Origin: an uncultured Christensenella sp.
GTDB taxonomy: Bacteria; Bacillota; Clostridia; Christensenellales; Borkfalkiaceae
Assembly: GCA_910586065.1 (NCBI GenBank)
Contig: CAJUGI010000002.1
Coordinates: 59,868 to 123,867 of the forward strand
DNA length: 64,000 nt
Direction: 5' to 3'
Shown: piece by piece, positions 38,303 to 46,561 of the stretch
Position numbering within the stretch: the stretch's first letter is position 1
Layout of the letters: each line of letters begins with the position of its first letter
The notes under the pieces: generated by a model
The model's input: the letters and a program-made list of their open reading frames with translations, nothing else
Database searches by the model: none
What the model was told of the DNA's origin: nothing
Made by a program: the position numbers and the translations under genes

Positions 38303-41197
38303 ATGTTGCGTTCGGAATTGATGAAAAAGTTAAACGCCGAGGCTGAAAAGAACACGCCCGACGTGCTTGACAAAATTATGACGTCCGCCGGAGAGCAGGG
38401 GCTGTTTTACGGATTGGGCAAGGAGTATATTATGAATAATAACAACGGAGCGGGGAGCGCAACCGCAATAAAGGGCGGCGGAAAGGCAATGGTGGGCGTA
38501 AGTTCCGCCGTGGCGGTGCTTGCGTGCGCGACGGTTGCGGGGTTTGCGATTTGGGGAGGATTTAAACCTTCGGCTGCTCCGCTTTATATGAGCGATACTT
38601 ATGCGGTGGGCGCGGTTTCGGCGGCTAAGCTGCTTGACGAAAGTTTGCCTGAAAGTGAAGAGACTTTGCTTTTTGCAGGCGGCGCGAACGTCGGGGGCGC
38701 GGCTTCGGACGCGGGAATGGAAGTGTTCGACAGATATTTTAACGCGTTAGATTTGTTCGGCGGAAATGAGATAGTCGTGGTAAACGGCGGCGCCGGCGCC
38801 AAAGGTTTTAACGGCAAAACCACCGTGAAAACCGAAAATTATTACGGCGCCGATTTTGAATACGTTATGTATTATACGGAAACCGAAAAAGGGGACGGTT
38901 CGGAAGGGGAGCGCGTTCTGTCCGGCGAAATCACGGTGGACGGAACCGATTATTATATGCGCGGAGAACGCAGTGTGAAAGACGGCGCGGATTTGCGGAC
39001 TACGATGCGTGTGTTTGCGGAAACGCCAGACAGCGGCACATACGTGCAGGTTGACTGCGGAGCGGCAACGGGCGCAAGGAGCACGGGCGAGAGGGAATAC
39101 AGATATACGCTTGTAATAAACGGCGAGACTGCGGAAAGCTCCACTGTGAAAACGGGGGGCGGCGCAACGTATACCCTGAACATTGACGGAGAGAACGGAG
39201 GAAGTTACCGCGTTGTGCGCTCTGCGAACGGAGGCGCGGTTACCGTTGGATATACCGCGGGCAATGAAAGCGGGCAATTCGAAGTTAAGCTAAAAGACGG
39301 CGGATACGAATACGTGTTCGGCGCTGCGACGGACCCCGACGGCGTTAAATCGATTGCAATACGTCACGTATACGGCAACGGTAAATATCTCTGGAACATC
39401 GACGACATTCTCGAAGGCCGGTATAATTTGTACGGCGCGCGGCTTGAGATTACGCAAAACGACGGAAAAGTGATAAATAAGCTTTTAACGGCGGATATGT
39501 TCGGCGGCGCCGACCTCTCGATAGGTAACCACGAAATTACCGTGGAGTACGGCGGGCAGACTGCGGAATTTACGGTATTCGTAGCGTCAAAATCCAATCC
39601 GATAGAAGTTGCTGCGGATAATTACAGACTTGACGGTTTGCTTGATACGGTTGTTTTCGATTACGGCAACGATAACAGCCTGAATTTCGGCGGACTTGCA
39701 ATCGAAGGCGAGTTTAATGTTGAATTGGACGGCAACGGCTATTACGGCTATTACGGCAAAACTCCCGTAGATGAAAGATTTGTGCGGAATTTTGATTGCG
39801 GCAAGCCCGGTATGCAGACTTGTATACTTACTTCCGGCAATATGAAATCAACTTACGAAACCATATGCGAGTTTAACGTGTTCGGCTATGAAAGCGCTAC
39901 GGTTACGCGGGGAAAGGTGTTCTTATCCGAAGTATTAATTAGAAATGCAAACATGGAAGTTGTTTGTGAAATTGAAATTTCTCCCGAAAAGCCTTATATA
40001 GACGTGCAAAAAATTGCAGACAGGAATACGTATTTCGAGCCGGACTACAGCACGGATTTGATTTTTAAACGCGGTGACTTTGTGCAATATTCGGGCGGCG
40101 GAGCCGGTGTGACGAAAGTGGAAAACATAGAGTCTTTTAATTCTGTATTTTACAATGTTTCGGGCAATACCGACCTTTGGTCGTTTTTGAACAGCGGCGA
40201 ACGGATTATAAAGCTTGAAAAAGCGGGTGAAACCATTGAAGTAGGATATACCGTGTACGATTCGGATTATACGAATATCAGATTCTGCCGCGTTCACGGT
40301 GAGACAATACTCGATTACGAGCTTAAGGACGGGGTTACGATTGAAAGCATAAAGCAAGACCTGTTGACGCGCACTTTATACGTTGAGTATTTTGAAAAAG
40401 TAAACGGTAAATACGTTGATTTTGTGCCCGTAACAGAAGATATGCTGAATTTTGACAGCGTTGACGTAAATTCTTACGACCATCAGTACGGACGGATTGA
40501 ATTTTGCGGTAAGACGATTGCCGTTAATATCGTAAAGCCTTATTCGGTTGCAGGCGCGCAGGTTTTGCATAACCTTACCAGTACGAGGGGGGTAAATATG
40601 ATTTTATCGGACGCGACGGTCAACGATTTGGGACAGTGTATGGGCGACGTTTGCAAAGAAATCGTACTATACGATAACGGCGTTGCAATGTTAAAGCATA
40701 CGGCAAACGGCGGCGGCAACGTTTTAATCGGTTATAAGCTGGAAGGCGACAAGCTTACGCTGCTCCGACACGGAAGTGCGACGACTTTCCTTACCGTAAA
40801 TCTGAGCGGCGGAACTTTTGAGGAAATAGACTTTGACGGCGCAACGTCCGGAATGACTTACAATAAATATAAGTTCAGTCACTTATACTTCCCCGACACT
40901 AATTCGCCTTTGGGCTGGACAGCTACGTTTACCGCTTACTCCGGCAGCACGGGATTCAATAACGCGTGGTATGTGAACGTTTATCTGACCGGCTGGGCGT
41001 CCTCGACTAACGAAGACGGTTATAATTATCAGATTGCAGGCGTGGAGTACGCCGCAACCTGGGCATACGGTTGGCATAACAATAAGAATGCGTTCGTGCT
41101 TCGTTTTGCAGACAGGGACTGGTGGTTTGAAATAGGAATCGCGGATGATTTGGGGATTTATCAATTGAAGTTTATTAAAACGACGTACGCGTCTTAA
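38303..41197 (+). CDS. Giant single-pass membrane protein, probable anti-sigma/sensor
   Basis: A 964-residue protein. Residues 1-65 are cytoplasmic and begin MLRSELMKKLNAEAEKNTPD; a single span follows (MVGVSSAVAVLACATVAGFAIW, ~70-92); about 870 residues are outside. The outer part is Gly/Tyr/Asn/Asp-rich beta structure, with segments like EITVEYGGQTAEFTVFVAS typical of Ig-like or bacterial surface repeats, and a unique final domain with NAWYVNVYLTGWASS. The sigma gene is five bases upstream and GGGGAGG precedes the ATG at 38303. Anti-sigma function is inferred from context and topology; no zinc-binding anti-sigma motif is seen. Confidence 0.75.
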   Translation: MLRSELMKKLNAEAEKNTPDVLDKIMTSAGEQGLFYGLGKEYIMNNNNGAGSATAIKGGGKAMVGVSSAVAVLACATVAGFAIWGGFKPSAAPLYMSDTYAVGAVSAAKLLDESLPESEETLLFAGGANVGGAASDAGMEVFDRYFNALDLFGGNEIVVVNGGAGAKGFNGKTTVKTENYYGADFEYVMYYTETEKGDGSEGERVLSGEITVDGTDYYMRGERSVKDGADLRTTMRVFAETPDSGTYVQVDCGAATGARSTGEREYRYTLVINGETAESSTVKTGGGATYTLNIDGENGGSYRVVRSANGGAVTVGYTAGNESGQFEVKLKDGGYEYVFGAATDPDGVKSIAIRHVYGNGKYLWNIDDILEGRYNLYGARLEITQNDGKVINKLLTADMFGGADLSIGNHEITVEYGGQTAEFTVFVASKSNPIEVAADNYRLDGLLDTVVFDYGNDNSLNFGGLAIEGEFNVELDGNGYYGYYGKTPVDERFVRNFDCGKPGMQTCILTSGNMKSTYETICEFNVFGYESATVTRGKVFLSEVLIRNANMEVVCEIEISPEKPYIDVQKIADRNTYFEPDYSTDLIFKRGDFVQYSGGGAGVTKVENIESFNSVFYNVSGNTDLWSFLNSGERIIKLEKAGETIEVGYTVYDSDYTNIRFCRVHGETILDYELKDGVTIESIKQDLLTRTLYVEYFEKVNGKYVDFVPVTEDMLNFDSVDVNSYDHQYGRIEFCGKTIAVNIVKPYSVAGAQVLHNLTSTRGVNMILSDATVNDLGQCMGDVCKEIVLYDNGVAMLKHTANGGGNVLIGYKLEGDKLTLLRHGSATTFLTVNLSGGTFEEIDFDGATSGMTYNKYKFSHLYFPDTNSPLGWTATFTAYSGSTGFNNAWYVNVYLTGWASSTNEDGYNYQIAGVEYAATWAYGWHNNKNAFVLRFADRDWWFEIGIADDLGIYQLKFIKTTYAS

Positions 41198-41213
41198 CGG
41201 CGCGAATAGCGGA

Positions 41214-41249
41214 CCGCCGCCGGAGCTTACACTCCGGCGGCGGTTTTTT
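41214..41249 (+). terminator. Intrinsic terminator
   Basis: CCGCCGCCGGAG (41214-41225) pairs with CTCCGGCGGCGG (41232-41243), followed by TTTTTTG. Confidence 0.9.
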
Positions 41250-41438
41250 GCTTTTGTGAAACTGCCGCTCGGAGACGGCGTGTTGTTTTACGCTTAAAAA
41301 CAATTGCGGAATTTTGCAAAAAAATATGCGGTTTTTTTGGTTTGGACTGTTTAAGTCGGCGCGGAAAGCTTTATATTAATATTGTAAGAAGTCGGTTGGG
41401 TTGACCGGACGTGAGCAAAAATTACTTTACGGTGAGTT

Positions 41439-41972
41439 ATGGCAAAGAAAAAAGACGAAAATCTGAAAAAAGAAGAAAATACGGACGAAGTTGTAAATAC
41501 GGCGGACGGGACGGGAGTAACGGCGGAACCCGACGAACTGGAGAAAGCGCAGGCTTTGGCGGAAGATTATAAGAGAAAATGGTATTCGGTTTCGGCGGAA
41601 TACGATAATTACAGAAAGCGGAATTCGGCGGCTGTTTCGAAGGCGTATGCGGACGGGGCGGCGGAAGCGGTTTTAAAGCTTTTGCCGGTTGCGGATAACT
41701 TCGGGTACGCGCTTGCGTCGGCTGCGGATGAAAAGACTAAAGCCGGAATTGATAAAGTTATTAAGAGCTTTAACACGGTTTTAAAGTCGCTTGACGTGGA
41801 AGAAATAGAAGTGGCGGCGGGCGACGCGTTTGACGAGAGCGTTATGGAGGCTGTTTTAGACTTTCCCTGCGGGGAGGGCGAGACGCCCAACTTGGTGAAG
41901 CAGGTTCTTAAAAAAGGGTATAAACAGGGCGGGAAGGTTATCCGCTTTGTGCAGGTTGCCGTAACTGTTTAA
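41439..41972 (+). CDS. grpE: GrpE, nucleotide exchange factor of DnaK
   Basis: A 177-residue cofactor that releases ADP from DnaK. The acidic, disordered N-terminus (~1-45) leads to the long helix LAEDYKRKWYSVSAEYDNYRKR and the C-terminal beta domain with VEEIEVAAGDAFDESVMEAV and VKQVLKKGYKQGGKVIRFVQV, all typical. It opens the grpE-dnaK-dnaJ cluster. No hrcA gene is in front and I find no CIRCE element (TTAGCACTC-N9-GAGTGCTAA) in the 240 bases upstream, so heat control must be by other means. The stop overlaps intergenic repeat copy 3. Confidence 0.95.
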   Translation: MAKKKDENLKKEENTDEVVNTADGTGVTAEPDELEKAQALAEDYKRKWYSVSAEYDNYRKRNSAAVSKAYADGAAEAVLKLLPVADNFGYALASAADEKTKAGIDKVIKSFNTVLKSLDVEEIEVAAGDAFDESVMEAVLDFPCGEGETPNLVKQVLKKGYKQGGKVIRFVQVAVTV

Positions 41973-42092
41973 AACGCATATAAGCGGCGGAATACTTTGT
42001 TTGGTTCCGCTTTTGTCCGAGGCGTTTACGGCTTGGTAAACTCCCCTTGAAAATGCTTGCGCGTCTTGCTTTTCCGGGTTTCGGGGTTTAAT
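41968..42092 (+). repeat. Intergenic structured repeat element, copy 3
   Basis: It starts TTTAAAACGCATATA over the grpE stop. Hairpin 1 is GCGGAA (41987-41992) / TTCCGC (42005-42010). Hairpin 2 is GTTTAC (42024-42029) / GTAAAC (42036-42041). The conserved CTCCCCTTGAAAATGCTTGC block follows. The 3' end (GGGGTTT) only weakly matches the TGCGTTTT of copy 2. It lies between grpE and dnaK and is presumably transcribed with them. Confidence 0.75.
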
Positions 42093-42141
42093 TGGTTTAA
42101 GAAAATATATAAATTCGCATATATAAAAAGGAGATATTATA

Positions 42142-43932
42142 ATGGGAAAAGTAATAGGAATAGATTTGGGAACTACTAACTCGTGCGTTGCCGTTATGGA
42201 AGGCGGCGAGCCGGTTGTTATTGCAAACAGCGAGGGTAACAGAACCACGCCCTCGGTAGTATCTTTTAAAGCGGACGGCAGCCGCATTGTAGGACAGGCG
42301 GCAAAGCGCCTTGCAGTTGCCCAGCCCGACAAGACGGTTATTTCGATTAAGCGCCATATGGGAGAAGCTTATAAGGTGGATATAGAAAAGGGCTATTCGC
42401 CGCAGGAAATTTCGGCGATGATTCTTTCGAAACTCAAAGCGGACGCGGAGAGCTATCTGGGCGCAAAGGTGACGGACGCGGTTATAACCTGCCCCGCATA
42501 CTTTAACGATTCGCAACGTCAGGCGACAAAGGACGCGGGCAAAATTGCTGGTCTGAACGTTTTGAGAATTATAAACGAGCCCACGGCGGCGGCGCTTTCT
42601 TACGGCCTTGATAAGCAGGAAGGCAGTCAGAAGGTTATGATTTACGACCTCGGCGGCGGCACTTTCGACGTTTCGATTCTGGAAATCGGCGACGGGGTTT
42701 TCGAAGTTCTGGCGACAAACGGCGATACGCACCTCGGCGGCGACGACTTTGACAACAAGATTATGGATTATCTTGTGGAGACCTTTCAGAAGGACACGGG
42801 CGTTGACCTTTCGAAGGATAAGCAGGCAATGCAGAGACTTAAAGACGCTGCGGAGAAGGCGAAGATAGAGCTTTCCGGTATGACCTCTACGAACATCAAC
42901 CTGCCTTTCATAACCGTTGTTGACGGCGCGCCCCAGCATTTGGATATAGATTTATCCAGACAGAAATTCGATAATCTGACAAGCGGGCTTGTGGAGCGCA
43001 CGCTGGAGCCTATGAGAAAGGCTATGCAGGACGCGGGACTTTCTTACGGGGATATATCTAAAGTAATATTCGTGGGCGGTTCGACGCGTATTCCCGCGGT
43101 GTTCGATAAAGTTAAACAGGTTACGGGCAAGGAGCCTTTCAAGGGCATCAACCCCGACGAGTGCGTTGCAATAGGCGCGGCTATTCAGGGCGGCGTTTTG
43201 TCGGGCGAAGTTAAAGACGTGCTTTTATTGGACGTTATGCCCCTTACTTTGGGCATAGAAACGTTAGGCGGCGTATCGACTCCGCTTATTGAAAGAAATA
43301 CTACTATTCCCGTAAAAAAGAGCCAGGTGTTCTCTACCGCGGCTGACAATCAGCCCGGAGTTGAAATAAACGTTTTGCAGGGTGAAAGAAAGTTTGCGCA
43401 CGACAATAAGTCGCTCGGTAAATTTATGCTTACGGATATTCCCCCCGCACCCCGCGGCGTGCCCCAGATTGAGGTTACGTTCGACGTTGACGCGAATGGT
43501 ATCGTAAACGTAACGGCAAAGGATTTGGGAACCGGCAAGAGCACGAATATAACGATTACCGCATCTACCAATCTTTCGGAGGACGACATCGACAAGGCTG
43601 TTAAGGACGCGGAGAAATACGCCGAAGAGGATAAAAAGCGCAAGGAGGCCGTTGACAACAAAAACAACCTCGAAAGTATGATAGACAGCCTTGAAAAGAC
43701 CGTGAAAGAGGCGGGCGATAAACTTTCGGACGACGACAAAAAGACGGTTGAGGACGCGGTTGCGAAGGCGAAGGTTGAGCTTGAATCGGGCGATAACGAC
43801 AGAATTAAGGCGGCAACCGAAACGCTGACCAGGGACATTCAGCCCGTGATTGCCAAGATTTATCAGCAGACGCAGGGCGGCAACCCGAATAACGGCGGCA
43901 ATCCCGACGACACGGAATTTAACCAGCACTGA
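42142..43932 (+). CDS. dnaK: Chaperone DnaK (Hsp70)
   Basis: A 596-residue Hsp70 that refolds proteins in an ATP cycle with DnaJ and GrpE. The phosphate 1 motif GIDLGTTNSCVAVMEGG is at the N-terminus, IINEPTAAALSYGLD at ~140, the VMIYDLGGGTFDVSILEIGDG phosphate 2 region at ~165 and the VGGSTRIPAV adenosine motif at ~310. The substrate domain and lid follow. The tail ends NNGGNPDDTEFNQH in place of the more usual EEVD-like or DDK-rich end. It is slightly short, the typical Gram-positive form lacking the 24-residue N-terminal insert. An AAGGAGATATT site precedes the ATG. Confidence 0.97.
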   Translation: MGKVIGIDLGTTNSCVAVMEGGEPVVIANSEGNRTTPSVVSFKADGSRIVGQAAKRLAVAQPDKTVISIKRHMGEAYKVDIEKGYSPQEISAMILSKLKADAESYLGAKVTDAVITCPAYFNDSQRQATKDAGKIAGLNVLRIINEPTAAALSYGLDKQEGSQKVMIYDLGGGTFDVSILEIGDGVFEVLATNGDTHLGGDDFDNKIMDYLVETFQKDTGVDLSKDKQAMQRLKDAAEKAKIELSGMTSTNINLPFITVVDGAPQHLDIDLSRQKFDNLTSGLVERTLEPMRKAMQDAGLSYGDISKVIFVGGSTRIPAVFDKVKQVTGKEPFKGINPDECVAIGAAIQGGVLSGEVKDVLLLDVMPLTLGIETLGGVSTPLIERNTTIPVKKSQVFSTAADNQPGVEINVLQGERKFAHDNKSLGKFMLTDIPPAPRGVPQIEVTFDVDANGIVNVTAKDLGTGKSTNITITASTNLSEDDIDKAVKDAEKYAEEDKKRKEAVDNKNNLESMIDSLEKTVKEAGDKLSDDDKKTVEDAVAKAKVELESGDNDRIKAATETLTRDIQPVIAKIYQQTQGGNPNNGGNPDDTEFNQH

Positions 43933-43954
43933 TTTTATTAAAACAGTATACAAT

Positions 43955-43983
43955 AAAGAGGGCGCTTTAAAGCACCCTCTTTA
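43955..43983 (+). terminator. Hairpin between dnaK and dnaJ
   Basis: AAAGAGGGCGCTTT / AAAGCACCCTCTTT with one mismatch. It has no strong T tract, so it may lessen dnaJ expression or serve as an mRNA-processing boundary rather than full termination. Confidence 0.55.
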
Positions 43984-44014
43984 ACGGTATTTCAAACATA
44001 TTACAAGGGCAATT

Positions 44015-45163
44015 ATGGCAGAGAAAAAGAATTATTACGACGTTTTGGGGGTTTCCAAAACGGCGACGGCGGACGAAATTAAGTCGGCTTACAGAAAGCT
44101 TGCGAAGCAATATCACCCCGACTTTCATCCGGGCGACACCGCGGCGGCGGAGAAGTTTAAGGAAATAAACGAGGCGAACGAAGTTTTATCCGACGAAAAT
44201 AAGAGAAAACAGTACGACTTTGAGCTTGAACACCCCGGAATGGGCGGCGGCGGCAATCCTTTCGGCGGCGGTTTCGGCGGATTCGGCGGCGGCGGAATGG
44301 GCGGCTTCGAGGACATTTTCAATATGTTCACGGGCGGCGGTTTCGGCGGCGGACAGAGACAGACGGCGCGCGGGGCGGACATAGAACAGACGATTAATCT
44401 ATCGTTTTTGGACGCCATAAAGGGCTGTACCAAGACGGTTAGTTATATGCGCAACGAGCCTTGTCCTTCCTGTTCGGGCACGGGCGCGAAGGGCGGAACC
44501 GCCTTTCAGAAGTGTTCGCGTTGCGGCGGCAGCGGCAGGGTGAAGTTTCAGCAGGACACCATATTCGGCAGAACGATTCAGGTGGGGGCTTGCCCCGATT
44601 GCGGCGGCACGGGCAAAAAGATACTTGAAAGATGTAACGACTGCAAGGGGAAGGGTTACGTAAGAAAGGAAACGAAGTTCAGCGTGAACATTCCCGCAGG
44701 CGTGGATAAGGACAGTTCGTTAAGAAAGCGCGGTTTCGGTCAGGCGGCGGGTAACGGCGGAGAGAGCGGCGATTTGTACGTTTATTTCCGCATAGAACCG
44801 CACAAAATGCTAAGGCGCGAGGACAGGGATTTGTATGTTACCGTGCCCATATCTTATAAGACTGCGGTCACCGGAGGAAAAATTCAGGTCCCCGCAGTGG
44901 ACGATACTCTGGAACTGAACATACCCGAGGGTACTCCTTCGGGAACGAGATTTACTCTCCGCGGCAAGGGCGTTAAGACGGTGAACGGCACGGGTAATCT
45001 TTACGTAACGGTTGAAATCGACGTGCCCCAGAAGCTTTCGCGCGAGCAAATTAAAAAGCTTGCCGAATATGAGGACGGGGTTGCGTTGAAATCGTGCGGG
45101 AATATGCAGAAGTTTGCCAACGACCTTTCGGCAATTTACGGAAAAAAGGTGGAAAAACAGTAA
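44015..45163 (+). CDS. dnaJ: Chaperone DnaJ (Hsp40)
   Basis: A 382-residue class I J-protein that stimulates DnaK ATPase. J domain with HPD in QYHPDFHPGD (~35), Gly/Phe-rich linker (~75-115), and four zinc-binding repeats: CPSCSGTG, CSRCGGSG, CPDCGGTG and CNDCKGKG (~150-215), then the substrate domains. It completes grpE-dnaK-dnaJ; a perfect terminator follows. Confidence 0.96.
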   Translation: MAEKKNYYDVLGVSKTATADEIKSAYRKLAKQYHPDFHPGDTAAAEKFKEINEANEVLSDENKRKQYDFELEHPGMGGGGNPFGGGFGGFGGGGMGGFEDIFNMFTGGGFGGGQRQTARGADIEQTINLSFLDAIKGCTKTVSYMRNEPCPSCSGTGAKGGTAFQKCSRCGGSGRVKFQQDTIFGRTIQVGACPDCGGTGKKILERCNDCKGKGYVRKETKFSVNIPAGVDKDSSLRKRGFGQAAGNGGESGDLYVYFRIEPHKMLRREDRDLYVTVPISYKTAVTGGKIQVPAVDDTLELNIPEGTPSGTRFTLRGKGVKTVNGTGNLYVTVEIDVPQKLSREQIKKLAEYEDGVALKSCGNMQKFANDLSAIYGKKVEKQ

Positions 45164-45489
45164 TTTAAATTTTAATTAAAGCGCGGCGGCAACCTTTGAG
45201 GTTGCCGCCGCGCTGGTTATATATGCAGATTTATGCAATGTGGATAACTTTTATAAACCGAATGACAAATTTTGTCGGAAAACGGTGAAAATGAGTTAAA
45301 AACTGTGCCGATGTTGATAAAATGTGGAAATCTTTATTCATTTATGAATATAAATTAACAATGCACATTAATTTTGTGGACAACTTTTTGTGGATAAACG
45401 TGCGAATATCCGGATTTTTGCAGCGTTTAAAGGGAGTTATCCACAATTTTCGGAAACTCACGATATATATTACGCCTGATAACGCAGAA
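45164..45489. other. Noncoding gap with a cluster of DnaA boxes
   Basis: After the dnaJ terminator (45181-45213) this AT-rich gap holds three perfect DnaA boxes: TGTGGATAA at 45239-45247 and 45389-45397, and TTATCCACA at 45437-45445. One-mismatch boxes are TGTTGATAA (45312-45320) and TGTGGACAA (45375-45383). No gene fits. It could be an origin, a DnaA-titrating site, or a DnaA-controlled region. No dnaA or dnaN gene lies in the window. Confidence 0.65.
45181..45213. terminator. Intrinsic terminator after dnaJ
   Basis: GCGCGGCGGCAACC (45181-45194) pairs perfectly with GGTTGCCGCCGCGC (45200-45213). The T tract is poor, so efficiency is uncertain. Confidence 0.6.
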
Positions 45490-46350
45490 TTATGCCGTCA
45501 ATTTTTTTGAGCGGGAAAGAACTTCGGCGCGGCAGTTTTTTACGCTGCCGGCAAAAATTATTTCTCCGTAGCCGTCGGCGAGTATTCTGCCGCTTAAAGG
45601 ATTTTTTACGGAAAGGATATCGCCTTTAATATCCGCGTTGACTTCGCTGTATTCAAACGATAGGTCGCAGCCTTCCATACGGCAGTTTACCAAAGTTAAA
45701 TTTTTGCAGTAGCAGAGCGGTTGGGTGCCGCATATTACGCAGTTTACGAGCGTTAAGTTTTTTGAATACCACCCCAGATATTCGCCTTTTAATACGGAAT
45801 TTTTAACGGTTACGTTTTCGGAATGCCAGAACGCGTCCTTAGTGGCGAAGTCGCAGTCGGCTACAGTCATATTCTTTACGTATTGAAAGGAATATTTGCC
45901 GGTAAACCGCACTTTGTTCAGGTTAAGATTCCGGCTTTCAAACATAAAATATTCGCTTTCGACGGTGCATATATCGAGGTTTACGCCTTTGCAACGCCAG
46001 CCGAACTCGGGGGAGATTATTGAACAGTCTGAAAGGTTTATATCCCTGCATTCCCTCAGAGCTTTTATGCCGTGGAGCCTGCTGTGAGAAATTTTGCCGT
46101 TTTTGCAGTACCATAGCGCGGCGCGGGTTTTGCCGTCCATTCCGCAGTTTTCAACCGAAAAGTCTTTTGCGTGCCAGAGGGGGTACCTGAGTGAAAACCC
46201 GCAGTTTTTTACGGTTACGTTTTTGCACTCTTTAAGCGCGCTTTCGCCGTCGGCGGGGCCTGCGAACGTGCAGGCGGTTACTTCTGCGTTGTTAAGCGCG
46301 TACAGTGCGCGCTCTTCGTCAAACGTTTTTTCTTTTATTATCTTTTTCAT
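45490..46350 (-). CDS. DUF3737-like right-handed beta-helix protein
   Basis: A 286-residue protein made of short repeats of the form xxNLTLVNCxIxG (for example KNVTVKNCGFSLRYPLWHAK, RDINLSDCSIISPEFGW, KNLTLVNCVICGTQPLC), about 20 residues per turn, which implies a right-handed beta-helix with a cysteine ladder. It matches my memory of the DUF3737 family of gut Firmicutes, whose role is unknown. It has no signal peptide, so it is probably cytoplasmic. The start is ATG 46350 with GGAAG upstream. It is divergent from the MATE gene. Confidence 0.82.
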   Translation of the reverse strand: MKKIIKEKTFDEERALYALNNAEVTACTFAGPADGESALKECKNVTVKNCGFSLRYPLWHAKDFSVENCGMDGKTRAALWYCKNGKISHSRLHGIKALRECRDINLSDCSIISPEFGWRCKGVNLDICTVESEYFMFESRNLNLNKVRFTGKYSFQYVKNMTVADCDFATKDAFWHSENVTVKNSVLKGEYLGWYSKNLTLVNCVICGTQPLCYCKNLTLVNCRMEGCDLSFEYSEVNADIKGDILSVKNPLSGRILADGYGEIIFAGSVKNCRAEVLSRSKKLTA

Positions 46351-46415
46351 TTGCGTTACTTCCGGACATATTATATAATGTTGTTTAAAATCTGTCAACT
46401 TGCCTTGTTTTTGGG

Positions 46416-46444
46416 TTGACAATAAAAATAATATCTCATATTAT
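46416..46444 (+). promoter_or_regulatory. Promoter of the MATE gene
   Basis: TTGACA (46416-46421), 17 bases, TATTAT (46439-46444). Transcription should start about 46451, just before the leader structure. Confidence 0.8.
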
Positions 46445-46451
46445 ATATTTG

Positions 46452-46545
46452 AAATATGAACGTCGTCGGAGAACCTGCCGCCGCAGCGGTACGGTTGAAA
46501 AGACGTCGGGTGCGCCCGAGAAGTTTTTCTCGGACGGCTTTTTTT
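46452..46545 (+). ncRNA. Structured leader of the MATE gene, candidate guanidine-IV riboswitch
   Basis: CGTC (46461-46464) pairs with GACG (46502-46505) and encloses a hairpin AACC (46472-46475) / GGTT (46493-46496) whose loop has TGCCGCC and GGTA. Next, TCGGG..CCCGA (46506-46519) competes with a terminator CCGAGAA (46516-46522) / TTCTCGG (46527-46533) followed by seven T. Sharing of bases 46516-46519 makes the two mutually exclusive, as in a transcriptional switch. The guanidine-IV (mepA) class is known to control MATE pumps in Firmicutes; assignment by sequence is from memory and not checked. Confidence 0.6.
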
Positions 46546-46561
46546 ATAGAAGGGAACTATT

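Noticed and set aside
43955..43983. CIRCE element between dnaK and dnaJ
   Set aside because: The inverted repeat is AAAGAGGG/CCCTCTTT, not TTAGCACTC/GAGTGCTAA.
45239..45445. Calling the DnaA-box cluster oriC
   Set aside because: There is no dnaA, dnaN, clear unwinding element or change of gene strand bias here, so it is reported only as a cluster.
45322..45510. 62-codon ORF on the plus strand in the DnaA-box gap
   Set aside because: It has no ribosome site, runs through the DnaA boxes and overlaps the end of the DUF3737-like gene on the other strand.
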